DNA from: UBA6448 sp051893155
GTDB lineage: Bacteria; Bacillota_I; Bacilli_A; RF39; UBA660
Length of the DNA stretch: 19,372 nucleotides
Assembly: GCA_051893155.1 (NCBI GenBank)
Contig: JBJFGY010000002.1
Location: 1 to 19,372, forward strand
Reading direction: 5' to 3'
Part shown: positions 1 to 8,576 of the stretch, in pieces
Layout: each line of letters starts with the position of its first letter
Numbering within the stretch: position 1 is the first letter of the stretch
Notes under the pieces: generated by a model
Seen by the model: only the letters and a program-made list of their open reading frames with translations
Told to the model about the DNA's origin: nothing
Database searches by the model: none
Program-made: the position numbers and the translations under genes

Positions 1-81
1 TTAACAATCTCTAATTTTTTTATGTCAAGAGTTATTTTTACCTAAACTCAAATTTTATAATAATTTCTAAATATTTATTTC

Positions 82-110
82 TTGATAAAAATAGCATAGT
101 ATTATATAAT
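82..110 (+). promoter_or_regulatory. sigma-A-like promoter for the T4SS locus
   Basis: TTGATA (82-87) and TATAAT (105-110) are separated by exactly 17 bases, close to the vegetative consensus. The expected transcription start, near 117, is only about 9 bases before the ATG at 126, so the leader would be very short and the GTGGTG ribosome-binding sequence would sit at the RNA 5' end. The site is read from sequence only. Confidence 0.7.
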
Positions 111-125
111 TTAAGTGGTGATGAA

Positions 126-704
126 ATGAAAAAAAAATTTATTTATCTTTTTATAATTATTCTTGTTTTTTTATCATTTAAAAGTAATGCTTTTGCTTCA
201 ACATATAACAATAATATTTTAAATAATCAGCATAATTATACTTATATATTAGCAAATTCAGGAGTAGATGCATTATCGTGCTCTGATGAAAACGTTATGA
301 AGGTGCTTGAACTATTTTCTGTCTTATTTGTTATATTAAAAATAGCTATACCAATTATAATCATTATATTAGGTATAGTTTCACTTGCAAAAGTTATAAT
401 TTCTGATGATCAAAGCATGCTTTCAAAAACAATTTCATCTCTTGTAATGAAAATTATATTAGGTATTTTTATTTTCTTTTTACCAACATTAATTTCTACT
501 ATTATAGGATATATAGATGATGCTGATAATGTAACAAGTGAGTATAGAGCGTGTACTGAATGTTTACTAAATTCTAATTGTTCTGGTTCTCCTTTAAAAT
601 CTACAGCTAAAAAAAAACGTAGTAGTACAACAAATAATACTACAACAAATAATACTACGACAATAGATGTTGACGGCTTTAGTGGAAAATCTGGAAAGTT
701 TTAA
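126..704 (+). CDS. VirB2/TrbC-like pilin-type small membrane protein of the T4SS
   Basis: I infer that this 192-aa protein is the pilin-like subunit of the secretion system. An N-terminal signal peptide is visible (residues 1-24: MKKK, hydrophobic core, then an A-F-A-type end). Two long hydrophobic helices follow, at about 60-92 and 103-130, with a short polar turn between them. That is the two-helix plan of VirB2/TrbC-type proteins. Four cysteines (52, 143, 146, 152) lie outside the helices and could form extracytoplasmic disulfides. The C-terminus is a basic stretch (AKKKR) followed by a Thr/Asn repeat (TTNNTTTNN) and a Gly/Ser/Lys end. It is first in the locus, directly behind a strong promoter and ahead of the VirB6-like gene. 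A second in-line ATG at 121 is in another frame. Family placement rests on topology and context, since no diagnostic motif is present. Confidence 0.6.
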   Translation: MKKKFIYLFIIILVFLSFKSNAFASTYNNNILNNQHNYTYILANSGVDALSCSDENVMKVLELFSVLFVILKIAIPIIIIILGIVSLAKVIISDDQSMLSKTISSLVMKIILGIFIFFLPTLISTIIGYIDDADNVTSEYRACTECLLNSNCSGSPLKSTAKKKRSSTTNNTTTNNTTTIDVDGFSGKSGKF

Positions 705-716
705 TTTAAATTAATA

Positions 717-745
717 TTGCTTATAAAATTAAAATAGTTTATAAT
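717..745 (+). promoter_or_regulatory. promoter upstream of the VirB6-like gene
   Basis: TTGCTT (717-722) and TATAAT (740-745) are spaced by 17 bases. Transcription would start near 752, leaving a leader of about 48 bases before the ATG at 800. It lies in the 95-base gap behind the pilin-like gene and would allow separate or boosted expression of the rest of the T4SS genes. Confidence 0.55.
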
Positions 746-799
746 TTAATAATAGTAATATAAAATATATACCACAATAATTGTTTAATGGGAGTAAAT

Positions 800-3145
800 A
801 TGAATGGAATGTTAATATTTGATATTATTGCAGATATTGGTGAATTTTTTAATAAAGTAATTATTTCTTTAGTAGGAGGAGTTTTTAAACTTGTAAATTT
901 TGCATACAGGATTTTTTTAGCATTAGCTGAAAATAATATTTTTAATCAAGAAGATTTTGCTTCAATAACTACAAATATATATAAAATATTAAGCATTGTA
1001 ATGCTTTTTATTCTTTCATATGGAATATTAAATAAAATTGTGGATCCAGATAGTAATAAAAGTGCTGTTGATGGTAAAAAAATATTTACAAATTTTATTA
1101 TAGCAATTATTTTAATAACATTATGTCCTTCCATATTTCAATTTGCTTATGGTTTTCAATCTGCTTTTTTAAATTCCAATATTATAAGTGGCATTTTTAC
1201 AGGTAAATCAAATGATGTTGACAGTATACATTATGGTGGTATTTATATGAGTGTTAATACTTTTCTACCTTTTTTTACTCCAGCAAATGGTGATAGTAGT
1301 AGTGTATATGGTAAAACTGATATTGGCGTAATAAGAGCTACTGATCCGAATGGAAGTTCACAAGAGTTTGAATGCTCTGATGAAGATGGAGATGAAGAAT
1401 GTTCTTTAGAACGAGCAACTAATTTTGCTTTAGAAACAGGTTCTTTTAGTGTTTTTAGAGCCTTTGCAAAAAATATATATGAGGGCGAAGTTGATTTTGA
1501 TTGGTTTGCAGCTCTAATTGTGGGAGGATTTTTAGTTTATGTAATGATATCCTTTTGTTTTGATATGGGTATTAGAGTTTGTAAACTTGCATTCTATCAA
1601 ATTATTGCTCCTATAGCCATTTTTTGTATGGTAATACCTAAAATGGATGATGTTTTTAAAAAATGGCTTTCAAATGTTGGAAAAACCTTCTTAAGTTCTT
1701 TTACTAGAGTTTTTATAATGAATTTAGGCGTTTATTTTATATCTTTACTTGCTGATTTTAATTTGTTTGCAAATTCTACTGACACTGGAAATGGCTTTTT
1801 AAATCTTCTTGCGAAATGTTTTATTATTTTAGGTGTTGTAGCCTTTATGAGACAATCACCAAAGCTTTTAAGTGATTTATTTGGATTCGGTGATGGTGAT
1901 ATGAAACTTGGTATTAAAGATAAACTAAAAGCCGGTGGTGCTTTTGCAGCAGGAAATGCTATTGGATCTTTAGTTACATCCCGTGGAAATCCCGCTGCTG
2001 CTTTTAGAGGTTTTAGACATGGATTAAATAATGCAGATTTTCATGCTGTTGGGCAAGAATATATGCATAGAAGAAATTATCATGATGCTCTTGCACAAGG
2101 TGCTACTAGGGGTGGAATTATGATGGATAGATTAAGAAGAAATCTTGGATTTGATTCTCAACAAAAAGCTGATGATTATAGAATTGATAATGCTGAATAT
2201 GCTTTAGTTGATTCGCAGGGTAATCCAATACTTGATGCAACTGGTAATCAAGTTGTATTAAATGCTGAAACTACTGAACAATTTAGAAGAGAAAAAGATG
2301 CTAATAATACTGCTATAGCTAATCTTAATGAAGAAATGCGTAATTCTCAAAATATAGCACGTGAAAATGATGTAGTAATTGCAGCAAGAAGCAAAATTAA
2401 AAACGATGCATTAGAAGAGATTCATAAAGCAAATTCTGATATAACTGAGTCTCTTCATATTTCTACTGGTTATACTGAAGAACAAAGATTAAAAGATTTA
2501 GAGGCTTTAGACGATTTATATACTCGTCCAGGTTCTACTATGTCTGATGGTGAATATGAGGATCGTAAATTAGCAATTCAAAATCGTGCAGCAATGATTC
2601 AATTAAAAGGTAATTATACAGCACTTAAAGAACAACTTGAAAATAATTATAGAAATGGAAATTTAACAGATGAAGCATATCAACAAGCATCTTTTAAACT
2701 TGCTCAAACTGAGGATGAAATGATGAAAAAATATGTAACTGCTGCTAGTCATGCTAATGCTGCTGATAGAATATATGTAAATAGTGATGGTGATAGATAT
2801 ACTATTGATGGCGGTGGTAAATTCTATACTAATTATCAAAAACTTGCAGATGATATTAATCATGGCCTTTTAAAAGATGCAGATGGAAATACTATAACTA
2901 TTTCTGGGGATGGTTGGAATTTTGTAGATGCTGCATTTAAACAAGCTTCATCAGTTAACAATGGAATTAATATTCAAAATAACAACTTGGAAAGAGAAAA
3001 AAGAACTTTGGAACAAGCTAATCAAGTTATTGACGGATACTTTGATCAAAAAGCTAAAATGCAACAACAAGCTAAGAATACAGATGCATATCGAAGTCAT
3101 CAAGCGTCAAGTAGTTATAATGATAATAATCAAAATAATAAATAA
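800..3145 (+). CDS. VirB6/TrbL-like polytopic T4SS channel protein with long soluble C-terminus
   Basis: A 781-aa protein inferred to be the inner-membrane channel component of the T4SS. Hydrophobic segments lie at about 22-42, 58-80, 96-116, 236-280 (two helices) and 296-351 (two). An acidic extracytoplasmic loop with two cysteines (around 180-205) separates the N-terminal helices from the rest. The segment from about 255 to 318 (DMGIRVCKLAFYQ onward, then IPKMDDVFKKW) has the look of the conserved core of Firmicute VirB6/TrbL proteins. From about residue 370 to the end there are no helices across the membrane, only a charged, Gln/Asn/Ala-rich, probably coiled-coil domain. The start is set at 800 because GGGAG (790-794) sits 5 bases upstream; an in-frame ATG at 788 has no ribosome site. 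PrgI and VirB4 homologues follow. Confidence 0.7.
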   Translation: MNGMLIFDIIADIGEFFNKVIISLVGGVFKLVNFAYRIFLALAENNIFNQEDFASITTNIYKILSIVMLFILSYGILNKIVDPDSNKSAVDGKKIFTNFIIAIILITLCPSIFQFAYGFQSAFLNSNIISGIFTGKSNDVDSIHYGGIYMSVNTFLPFFTPANGDSSSVYGKTDIGVIRATDPNGSSQEFECSDEDGDEECSLERATNFALETGSFSVFRAFAKNIYEGEVDFDWFAALIVGGFLVYVMISFCFDMGIRVCKLAFYQIIAPIAIFCMVIPKMDDVFKKWLSNVGKTFLSSFTRVFIMNLGVYFISLLADFNLFANSTDTGNGFLNLLAKCFIILGVVAFMRQSPKLLSDLFGFGDGDMKLGIKDKLKAGGAFAAGNAIGSLVTSRGNPAAAFRGFRHGLNNADFHAVGQEYMHRRNYHDALAQGATRGGIMMDRLRRNLGFDSQQKADDYRIDNAEYALVDSQGNPILDATGNQVVLNAETTEQFRREKDANNTAIANLNEEMRNSQNIARENDVVIAARSKIKNDALEEIHKANSDITESLHISTGYTEEQRLKDLEALDDLYTRPGSTMSDGEYEDRKLAIQNRAAMIQLKGNYTALKEQLENNYRNGNLTDEAYQQASFKLAQTEDEMMKKYVTAASHANAADRIYVNSDGDRYTIDGGGKFYTNYQKLADDINHGLLKDADGNTITISGDGWNFVDAAFKQASSVNNGINIQNNNLEREKRTLEQANQVIDGYFDQKAKMQQQAKNTDAYRSHQASSSYNDNNQNNK

Positions 3146-3165
3146 AAAGGAGTTGAAAAAAATAT

Positions 3166-3480
3166 ATGCAAAATCAATATTTAGTTCCTGCTAATAGTAA
3201 AAAGTCACAATTAATATTTGGATTTTTTACAGTACCTGACTTAGTAGTATGTTTAATTGGTGCTTTAATAACAGTAATATTGTTAGTTATTTTAAAAAAT
3301 CCAACCACTGTTGAGTTAATTATTGCTATTATACCAGTTTTATTTGCGGCACTACTTGTTATGCCTGTAAGGTACTATCATAATGTAATGCAATTAATAA
3401 ACAATATAATTGATTTTTATGTTAATCCAAGAAAATATCATTGGAAAGGATGGTGTATTGGTGATGATACAGACGAATAA
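3166..3480 (+). CDS. prgI: PrgI-family T4SS membrane protein
   Basis: A 104-aa protein with two closely spaced hydrophobic helices at about 18-42 and 47-66, followed by a short soluble tail with YYHNVMQ and YVNPRKYHWKGW-type motifs. This size, topology and position between VirB6-like and VirB4-like genes match the PrgI family of Gram-positive conjugation systems, which corresponds to VirB3-type proteins that anchor the VirB4 ATPase. AAGGAG (3147-3152) is 13 bases from the ATG, a longer spacing than its neighbours show, but no better in-frame start exists. The end overlaps the start of the next gene by 17 bases, so translation is probably coupled. Confidence 0.8.
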   Translation: MQNQYLVPANSKKSQLIFGFFTVPDLVVCLIGALITVILLVILKNPTTVELIIAIIPVLFAALLVMPVRYYHNVMQLINNIIDFYVNPRKYHWKGWCIGDDTDE

Positions 3481-4030
3481 TTCTACTAATAGTTCTTCAA
3501 TGAAATTTGTTGAAGACTGGCTTCCTATTAAATCTATAAATAATGGAATGATTTTAACTGATGATGGTTATTATATAACTGGAGTTAAAGTTAAGCCCAA
3601 AAACATATTTATATTAGATGAAGGTTCACAAAATGCAACACTTTTTAATCTATCTACATTTTATAATACTTTAGATTTTGAATTTTGGTTATTAATTTCT
3701 GATAGACCTGTTGATATTGATATGTATTTAAGTGAACTTCAAGTTGCATATAATCATAGTCAAAATAGTGCTATAAGAAAATTAATAATGCAAGATATAA
3801 ATAAGGCTAATTTATTTATGAGCAGGGAATATAATGTAGTTGATACAGAATATACATTTCTTTTTAAAGAAAAGAAAATGGAACTTGTTCAAAAAAAATT
3901 ACATACTTTAATTAGTGGTTTATCAAATGCTGGACTTTCATCAAGCCAAACAAGTAATACTGATTTAAGAATGATTTTAGATAGTTTTTTAAATGATGGT
4001 ATTCAAACTAATTTTAAGGCGGTGATGTAG
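3464..4030 (+). CDS. TrsD/TraD-like N-terminal module of a split VirB4
   Basis: This 188-aa soluble protein corresponds to the N-terminal region that is part of the chain in one-piece VirB4 proteins. It begins with a W-L-P-I-K motif and a beta-rich stretch (DDGYYITGVKVKPKNIF), then an alpha/beta region with DRPVDIDMYLSELQ and a conserved-looking IRKLIMQDINKANLFM helix. Staphylococcal conjugative plasmids (pGO1/pSK41) use the same split, with TrsD/TraD of about this size followed by TrsE/TraE. The stop (TAG, 4028-4030) is directly followed in the same frame by the ATG of the ATPase. The start is uncertain: ATG 3464 is chosen, but GTG 3461 and TTG 3458 are in frame, and AAAGGA (3445-3450) is best spaced for TTG 3458. 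No Walker motifs are present, as expected for this part. Confidence 0.7.
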   Translation: MIQTNNSTNSSSMKFVEDWLPIKSINNGMILTDDGYYITGVKVKPKNIFILDEGSQNATLFNLSTFYNTLDFEFWLLISDRPVDIDMYLSELQVAYNHSQNSAIRKLIMQDINKANLFMSREYNVVDTEYTFLFKEKKMELVQKKLHTLISGLSNAGLSSSQTSNTDLRMILDSFLNDGIQTNFKAVM

Positions 4031-5818
4031 ATGAGTAAACTTAAAAGTGAAGTAGCTCCAAAGGGAATATATTTGAAACCAACTGAATTTATGCTCGGAG
4101 ATAAATGTTATACTATTATGACAATTGTTGGTTATCCAAGAAGTATATTTCCAGGTTTTTTATCCGATATTACCAATATTCCTGGGGTTAGAGTAGGAAT
4201 TAAACATATTCCAATTTCATTTGAAATTTTAAAAAAAATGCTAAATAAAGAAATAGCTGATTTAAAAATTAGATATCAACAAGAAAAAGATCAGACAACA
4301 CAAGAAAGAATTCGCCAAGATTATGAATCACTTGAACAATTTATTTCAATGCTTGCATCTTCTCAAGCAAGAATATTTGATTTTCAACTACACTTAATGA
4401 TTTCTTCTGATACAATCGATGGTCTTGATTTAACTAAAATACAAGTGCGAAATTATATAGATGCACTTGGTATGCGTGGTGTTTCCTTAATGTTCGAACA
4501 GGAAAAAGCCTTAAAGAGTATGATTCCAATTTTTCCAGAACAAGATATAGAAAAAAGAATTGGTATACCACTTCCTTCAGTTACAATAGCTGGTATGTAT
4601 CCATTTGTTTTTGATTCATTAAAGGATCCAGGATGTGGAACGTTATTAGGAATTGACCGTTCTGGTGGTGTAATTCTTTATAATCAATTCTTATTTCAAA
4701 TTAAAAAAGAAAATAATCGTAATAATGCAAATATTATTATTTTAGGTACATCAGGATCAGGAAAAAGTACAGCTGCAAAGCTTTTATTAAGAACTCATTT
4801 AAGAAATGGTTTAAAAGTTGTTTGTATTGACCCTGAAGGAGAGCTTGAAGAAATGGTTAATACAATGAAAGGTGATTTCTTAGATCTTGGTAAAGGTGGA
4901 GATTTTGGTATGATTAATCCACTTGAAATTGTAGTCGATGTTGATGAACAAGAAATTGAAGAAGGTTTAGGTTATACTGTTTTAACAAGAACTTTACAAC
5001 AATTAAAAGCTTTCATGAAATATTATAATCCTTCAATTGAGGAAGATGTATTAACATTATTTAGTGAAATTGTTCAAGATACCTATAAAAGATTTAAAAT
5101 AGATTATGATACTGATTTTACAAAACTAACTAGTGCAGATTATCCAACTTTTGATGATGTTTATGCTACTATAAAGGGTAGACTTCTTTCTATGACTGAT
5201 GCGACTCGTGAAAGAGATGTATTAGAAAGACTTGAACTTAAAGTTAGACCTTTAATTAAGGAACTTAGATATTATTTTACAGGTCATACCACTCTTCAAA
5301 TTGATAGTGATTTTATTGTATTTAATATAAAAGAATTAATGAATAGCGATGAAAATATTAAAAATGCATTATTCTTTAATATTTTAAAATATGCATGGGG
5401 ATTATGTCTTGATAAAGATATTAATACTGTCATGATGGTTGATGAAGCTCATGTCCTTTTATCCAATCATAATGAATTAGGTGCAGAATTTTTATCACAA
5501 ATTCAAAGACGTGCGCGTAAATATAATACAGGAACAATTGTTATTACACAACAACCAACCGACTTTGCTGCTCCAAATTTGATTATGCATGGAAAAGCAA
5601 TATTTGATAATGCTTCTTCATATTTGATAATGAATTTAAGAAAACAAGCAGTTGAAGACTTAGCAAAACTTATTGATTTAAATGATACAGAAAAAGAAAG
5701 AATTAAATATTATAATCAAGGTGAAGCGTTATTTATATGTGGTAATAGACGTATGAATATGAGTGTTATAGCAACTCAAGAGGAACTGGATTCATTTGGG
5801 TCTGGTGGTGGATATTAA
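4031..5818 (+). CDS. virB4: VirB4/TrsE-like T4SS motor ATPase
   Basis: A 595-aa ATPase that should power T4SS assembly or substrate transfer at the cytoplasmic face. Walker A is GTSGSGKS (239-246). Walker B is VMMVDEAH (467-474), with catalytic Glu at 472. A TQQPTDF motif (506-511) and the R-R-A-R-K-Y-N stretch at 493-499 match the VirB4/HerA-like motor fold. Residues 1-225 form the VirB4-specific domain with a charged helical insertion at about 70-100. The N-terminal remainder of a full VirB4 is supplied by the preceding gene, which ends immediately before this ATG. A dedicated ribosome site, AAGGCGGTGA (about 4016-4025), supports independent initiation. The reading frame ends in SGGGY and a terminator hairpin overlaps its stop codon. 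Confidence 0.88.
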   Translation: MSKLKSEVAPKGIYLKPTEFMLGDKCYTIMTIVGYPRSIFPGFLSDITNIPGVRVGIKHIPISFEILKKMLNKEIADLKIRYQQEKDQTTQERIRQDYESLEQFISMLASSQARIFDFQLHLMISSDTIDGLDLTKIQVRNYIDALGMRGVSLMFEQEKALKSMIPIFPEQDIEKRIGIPLPSVTIAGMYPFVFDSLKDPGCGTLLGIDRSGGVILYNQFLFQIKKENNRNNANIIILGTSGSGKSTAAKLLLRTHLRNGLKVVCIDPEGELEEMVNTMKGDFLDLGKGGDFGMINPLEIVVDVDEQEIEEGLGYTVLTRTLQQLKAFMKYYNPSIEEDVLTLFSEIVQDTYKRFKIDYDTDFTKLTSADYPTFDDVYATIKGRLLSMTDATRERDVLERLELKVRPLIKELRYYFTGHTTLQIDSDFIVFNIKELMNSDENIKNALFFNILKYAWGLCLDKDINTVMMVDEAHVLLSNHNELGAEFLSQIQRRARKYNTGTIVITQQPTDFAAPNLIMHGKAIFDNASSYLIMNLRKQAVEDLAKLIDLNDTEKERIKYYNQGEALFICGNRRMNMSVIATQEELDSFGSGGGY

Positions 5819-5840
5819 AAAGCCATTTTGGGCTTTTTTA
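5817..5840 (+). terminator. rho-independent terminator after virB4
   Basis: The stem AAAAAGCC (5817-5824) pairs with GGCTTTTT (5831-5838) around a 6-base loop and runs into a T tract. The 5' arm begins inside the TAA stop of the VirB4 gene. It splits the T4SS locus into at least two transcripts, although read-through is possible. Confidence 0.75.
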
Positions 5841-5844
5841 TTTG

Positions 5845-5874
5845 TTGTAGAAACAATAGTTTTTATGTTATAAT
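5845..5874 (+). promoter_or_regulatory. extended -10 promoter for the hydrolase gene
   Basis: TTGTAG (5845-5850), an 18-base spacer and TATAAT (5869-5874), with TG at 5866-5867 giving the extended TGnTATAAT form. It lies directly behind the virB4 terminator, so the downstream genes have their own start of transcription. Confidence 0.65.
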
Positions 5875-5898
5875 TTAACTAGTGTAGGTGGTGAGAAT

Positions 5899-7710
5899 AT
5901 GAATAATGAAAACAATGAGATTATACCTGAAGAAAATGAACCACATATAAATCTTGATGATCAAGAAAATGATTTACCATATCAAGCTCAATCAACTAAT
6001 AAAAAAAATATAAAAAAAGATAAGAATATTGAAACTAATAAAAAAGTTAGTAAAATGGCAACCCAAGCAGCTGCAACTTACTTTGGTGGAGAAGTTGGTG
6101 GAAAAATAGTAAACAAAATTAATAAAACTAAAGCTGGAGATAAAATAAATGAAGTAATTGGTAAAAGAATGAATGATATTGCACAGAGAAATAAAATTAC
6201 TCGTATGGGACAAGAAGTTTTAAATGATTTAGATGATAAAGGAGTAATAGATGCCGGTCAAACAGTAATGGATGGACTTTCTGGTAATAAACAAGGTGCT
6301 ACTAATTCTATAAATAAATCAGCAGAGCAAAATAATAATACTAAAAATGGACAAAATATTCAAAAAAATAAACAAAAAATGAATTTTAGTATGAAACCTA
6401 AACATTCTACAATTAATACATCAGATGAAGAAAAAAAGAAAATTAGACGTAATAAAGTTATTCAATTTATTATAAAAAATCCATGGGTATTATTAGTATT
6501 ATTAATTATATTTTTGTTACTTGTAATATTATTAATAATTCTTGGTGGTGGAGGTGCAGCAGGTGAAGAGGAACTATCTGGTTTATCTTATTTAAATGGT
6601 TGTAGCGAATTTCCAATGAAAAGTACAACACTTTCTAAAGATGAATTTGTTTCTTTAGTACAGCAAAATTTAACTTCATCTATTGCAGGTGCATCAGTTA
6701 TGCGTAATAACGCTGGAAAAGTGTATGATATTGCAACTAAAAATAATGTTAATCCTGAACTTGTTGTAGTACGTGCAGATATGGAAGGCTATTCTGGTGG
6801 TAAATATAATTACTGGGGAATTGGTGCCTATAATGGTCAATCAGGGTTTGACTATAATACCTTTGATGAAGGAGTTTTAGCTTTTGTAAATTTGGTATCG
6901 AAATATTCTACAGTTAGGGAAATGATGAGTACATATGCTTATATTGGCAAATATTGGTATAATGCTGGAAACTGGGGGCTGGGCGGTTGTCAATATATTG
7001 ATTATATAAAAGATTATTATACTGATTCTTCAAGATATGATGAAGTAAAAAAAATATGTGATAAGAATAATTGTCCGTGGAAAAATGAAAATGGTAAGAT
7101 AGTTGTTGTTGACTCAAGTAAATGTACATTAACAAATGAAATGGATCAAGATGCCTATGCAGGATGGCAAGCTCAAACTATGGTAGATAGAAGAAATACA
7201 ATTTTTGGCCTTTCTGGAGTTGACTGTAGTATGGTAGATATTGATGGTGAGCTTATTGACATTGAAAATATAGACGATATTATAGAACTTGGTACTTTAA
7301 TTTCTAAAAAAGCGATTGCCACTTTTGATAATTACCAATATAGCCAATCAAATCGTGCTGCAAAAGGATATGTTGATTGTTCTTCATTGGTTGCAAGAGC
7401 CTATGAATTATTTAATATCAATTATTTTGCAAATGGTTGGTATGGTACTACATCTACCGAAATGGATTGGTGTAAAGCAAATAATGCTGTAGTTAGGAGT
7501 ATTAATGTTAATGATTTTATTCCTGGTGATTTAATATTTAATAATAGTGGTGGCCATGTAGTAATGTATGTAGGTAATGGTCAAGTATTTGAAGCTGCTG
7601 GTCATGATGATGATAATCCTGCAAATGATGTACGTGTAACTAATTACTATGGTGGTACTATTATGGTTTGTAGACCTTTAGCAGTCTATTTTAGAGAGAA
7701 AGGAAAATAA
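5899..7710 (+). CDS. membrane-anchored bifunctional peptidoglycan hydrolase (muramidase-like + NlpC/P60) of the T4SS
   Basis: A 603-aa protein inferred to open the cell wall for the secretion channel, as VirB1, CwlT and Tn916 Orf14 do. Residues 1-190 are hydrophilic, Asn/Lys-rich and cytoplasmic. One transmembrane helix spans about 195-215 and ends in GGGG. Residues about 245-375 resemble a lysozyme/glucosaminidase-type glycosidase, with a candidate acid in VRADMEGYSG (Glu296) and an NYWGIGAYNG motif (304-313). Residues about 465-595 are an NlpC/P60 endopeptidase, with Cys494 in YVDCSSLVAR and His553 in GGHVVMYVGNG. The third polar position reads VFEAAGHD, giving Glu565 or His569 rather than the common IHA. 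The ribosome site AGGTGGTGAG (5886-5895) precedes ATG 5899. The long N-terminal cytoplasmic part is unusual for a wall hydrolase. Confidence 0.82.
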   Translation: MNNENNEIIPEENEPHINLDDQENDLPYQAQSTNKKNIKKDKNIETNKKVSKMATQAAATYFGGEVGGKIVNKINKTKAGDKINEVIGKRMNDIAQRNKITRMGQEVLNDLDDKGVIDAGQTVMDGLSGNKQGATNSINKSAEQNNNTKNGQNIQKNKQKMNFSMKPKHSTINTSDEEKKKIRRNKVIQFIIKNPWVLLVLLIIFLLLVILLIILGGGGAAGEEELSGLSYLNGCSEFPMKSTTLSKDEFVSLVQQNLTSSIAGASVMRNNAGKVYDIATKNNVNPELVVVRADMEGYSGGKYNYWGIGAYNGQSGFDYNTFDEGVLAFVNLVSKYSTVREMMSTYAYIGKYWYNAGNWGLGGCQYIDYIKDYYTDSSRYDEVKKICDKNNCPWKNENGKIVVVDSSKCTLTNEMDQDAYAGWQAQTMVDRRNTIFGLSGVDCSMVDIDGELIDIENIDDIIELGTLISKKAIATFDNYQYSQSNRAAKGYVDCSSLVARAYELFNINYFANGWYGTTSTEMDWCKANNAVVRSINVNDFIPGDLIFNNSGGHVVMYVGNGQVFEAAGHDDDNPANDVRVTNYYGGTIMVCRPLAVYFREKGK

Positions 7711-7712
7711 AA

Positions 7713-8576
7713 TTGAAAAAGTTAAATAAAAATTATATAATCATAATAACAATTTTTTTACTTTTCTTTATTTGTGTATTAGTATATATATTTTTAATTA
7801 GAAATAATGACAATAACAATATTTATGTAAATAATACAAGTAATAATATTAATAATAATATAACAAATAATAATTTAAATATTTCTAACAATACTTCTAA
7901 TATTTCAAATAATACAACAAATATAACAAATGTTTATTATTATTTAACTATTGATGAATTTACTATGTTTAGATATTCTAAAAAAAATAATGTATGGCAA
8001 AGTACTAATATTGATACATTAAATAATAAAAAGATGAATGTATATATTAATAATAACTATTTTGGTAATTATTATATATATTTTGGCAGAAATTGGTCTT
8101 TACTTAATGATAATAAAGAATATGTATCATATGATGGAAAATTTATTGCATTTTCAAAAGAACTTAATATAAAACCAATTAATTATAGTGAAGGTACTTT
8201 TACTAATAATATATTAAATGAAGTAAAAAAGATATTAAATAATTCAGATTACAATGTTATAGAAAATATTCATAATAATTTAATATATTATATAACAGAA
8301 AATAGATATATAGTTATTGCTACTAACTTATATAATGTTGATACAAAATTATTTTACAATTTAATATATTATAATAATGCTGGAAATATTGAAATTATAT
8401 TAAAAAATTCTATTGGTAATAGTGCTAGAAAAGACTATCCTACATACTATTTAAAAGATATTATAACAATAGATAATAAATTAACATTTATATTTGGAAA
8501 AATGTCTTATGAAGGTAAAATACTTCAAAGCAATATGTATCAATTTAATAATAATAAATTTATTAAATTAGTTTAA
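7713..8576 (+). CDS. Asn-rich membrane-anchored protein of unknown function in the T4SS locus
   Basis: I do not recognise a family. The 287-aa protein starts at TTG 7713, two bases behind the hydrolase stop, with AAAGGAAA (about 7699-7706) as its ribosome site. A single N-terminal hydrophobic helix (about 8-30) with lysines before it suggests an N-in anchor and an outside domain; no lipobox Cys is visible at the end of the helix. Residues about 31-75 are almost entirely Asn, Ile, Thr and Ser, a low-complexity stalk with many N-N-T and N-I-S units. Residues about 76-287 look like a mixed alpha/beta soluble domain rich in Tyr and Asn. Position between the wall hydrolase and the coupling protein suggests a surface or VirB8-like accessory role, but nothing in the sequence proves it. 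Confidence 0.6.
   Translation: MKKLNKNYIIIITIFLLFFICVLVYIFLIRNNDNNNIYVNNTSNNINNNITNNNLNISNNTSNISNNTTNITNVYYYLTIDEFTMFRYSKKNNVWQSTNIDTLNNKKMNVYINNNYFGNYYIYFGRNWSLLNDNKEYVSYDGKFIAFSKELNIKPINYSEGTFTNNILNEVKKILNNSDYNVIENIHNNLIYYITENRYIVIATNLYNVDTKLFYNLIYYNNAGNIEIILKNSIGNSARKDYPTYYLKDIITIDNKLTFIFGKMSYEGKILQSNMYQFNNNKFIKLV

Noticed and set aside
788..799. Longer start (four extra residues) for the VirB6-like protein
   Set aside because: There is no ribosome site before 788, while GGGAG at 790-794 is well placed for ATG 800.
2928..3194. Lys/Ile-rich open frame overlapping the VirB6 and PrgI genes
   Set aside because: It lies in another frame of two well-supported genes and its composition reflects AT-rich codons only.
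7800..7940. AAT/ACA-rich tract in the Asn-rich protein as a CRISPR or tandem repeat
   Set aside because: There is no constant repeat or spacer length; it is low-complexity coding sequence for an Asn/Thr/Ser stalk.
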